6,715 nt of DNA from CAYWRZ01 sp964460845. GTDB lineage: Bacteria; Bacteroidota; Bacteroidia; Flavobacteriales_D; UBA2798. This document shows, piece after piece, positions 6,607 to 6,715 of this stretch. How positions within the stretch are numbered: position 1 is the first letter of the stretch; each line of letters opens with the position of its first letter. A program made the translations under genes and the position numbers. A model generated the notes under the pieces. It was not told the DNA's origin. It did not search any database and was given only the letters and a program-made list of their open reading frames with translations. The DNA is taken from positions 1-6,715 of the forward strand of contig CAYWRZ010000026.1 of assembly GCA_964460845.1 (NCBI GenBank), in the 5' to 3' direction.

Positions 6607-6715
6607 GCGCTGTTTCGAAACGTAAGAATGAGAGAAAGTCGGTTTGGAAAGGGTTTTCGTTTTTCGTAGGGAATTCCCACAACTTTCCCCTTCCCGGGTT
6701 CAAGTTAAGATTTTG
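6607..6715. repeat. Tandem repeat, copy 2 (conserved part, cut by window end)
   Basis: This is the second copy of the segment at 6408-6515. It contains the perfect palindromes GTTTCGAAAC (6612-6621) and GGGAATTCCC (6669-6678), and a CCCGGG created by the one-base insertion relative to copy 1. The match continues to the last base of the window, so the true right border and the number of further copies cannot be seen. Confidence 0.9.

Larger units (their letters stand above)
6292..6715. other. Gene-free region: DUF2851 leader plus ~200-bp tandem repeat
   Basis: No supported gene lies in these 424 bases. The part next to DUF2851 (about 6292-6330) is leader sequence with inverted repeats; the rest is about two tandem units of roughly 195-200 bases. 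One minus-strand frame is open from 6680 to 6231, but it starts at a GTG inside the repeat, reads the two copies in different frames and runs into the DUF2851 gene, so it is not called. No full TAnnTTTG box facing the DUF2851 gene is visible between 6292 and 6540; the nearest is TATGTTCG (6365-6372, minus) with one mismatch and no -33 element. No tRNA cloverleaf or short-period CRISPR pattern is present. Confidence 0.7.

Noticed and set aside
6231..6680. Minus-strand open frame of 149 codons across the repeat region
   Set aside because: It starts at a GTG inside the repeat, reads the two copies in different frames because the period is not a multiple of three, and overlaps the DUF2851 gene in another frame. 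It looks like an accident of a repeat with few stop codons.
6330..6715. CRISPR array
   Set aside because: The repeat is over 100 bases with a ~200-base period, and the intervening sequences are themselves related, unlike unique spacers of about 30 bases. No cas gene is present.
6690..6715. tRNA T-arm-like GGGTTCAAGTT in the repeat
   Set aside because: The bases after the would-be loop do not pair with those before it, and no acceptor or anticodon stem can be found.

Overview
The window looks like chromosomal sequence from a member of the Bacteroidota. Three things suggest this. The TypA and HtpG proteins have Bacteroidota-type wording (for example the HtpG stretches NIFPIIKKFLYSDHEIFL and NVSRSYLQSD). 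A DUF2851 protein is present, a family I know mainly from this phylum. A promoter box fits the TAnnTTTG -7 consensus of this phylum. The 619-residue HtpG is shorter than the roughly 680 residues I recall for Bacteroides and relatives. With the stand-alone WD40 protein, this leans towards a Cytophagales/Chitinophagales/Saprospirales-like lineage rather than Bacteroidales, but that is only a lean.

Layout, left to right. Positions 1-1773 (+) carry nearly all of typA/bipA, cut at its 5' end by the window edge and closed by a strong UUCG-capped terminator. Positions 1836-2759 (-) encode a seven-repeat WD40 beta-propeller protein. It is divergent from htpG (2877-4736, +), and the 117-bp gap holds a good Bacteroidota -7 box for the WD40 gene. 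After htpG a bidirectional terminator separates it from a converging minus-strand pair. That pair is a DUF2851 protein (5053-6291) followed after 6 bp by a small PspC-domain membrane protein (4816-5046), probably one operon. The last ~420 bp (6292-6715) hold no convincing gene. They contain the leader of the DUF2851 gene, with competing inverted repeats around its GTG start, and then about two copies of a ~200-bp tandem repeat running off the window end.

How the genes relate: TypA (ribosome-associated stress GTPase), HtpG (Hsp90 chaperone) and PspC (envelope-stress protein family) are all stress-linked, but each is its own transcription unit or pair, and nothing shows they work as one system. 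No mobile element, CRISPR array, RNA gene or known defence locus was seen. The parts most worth follow-up are the tandem repeat, the structured start region of the DUF2851 gene, and the nuclease-like motif arrangement in the DUF2851 protein.
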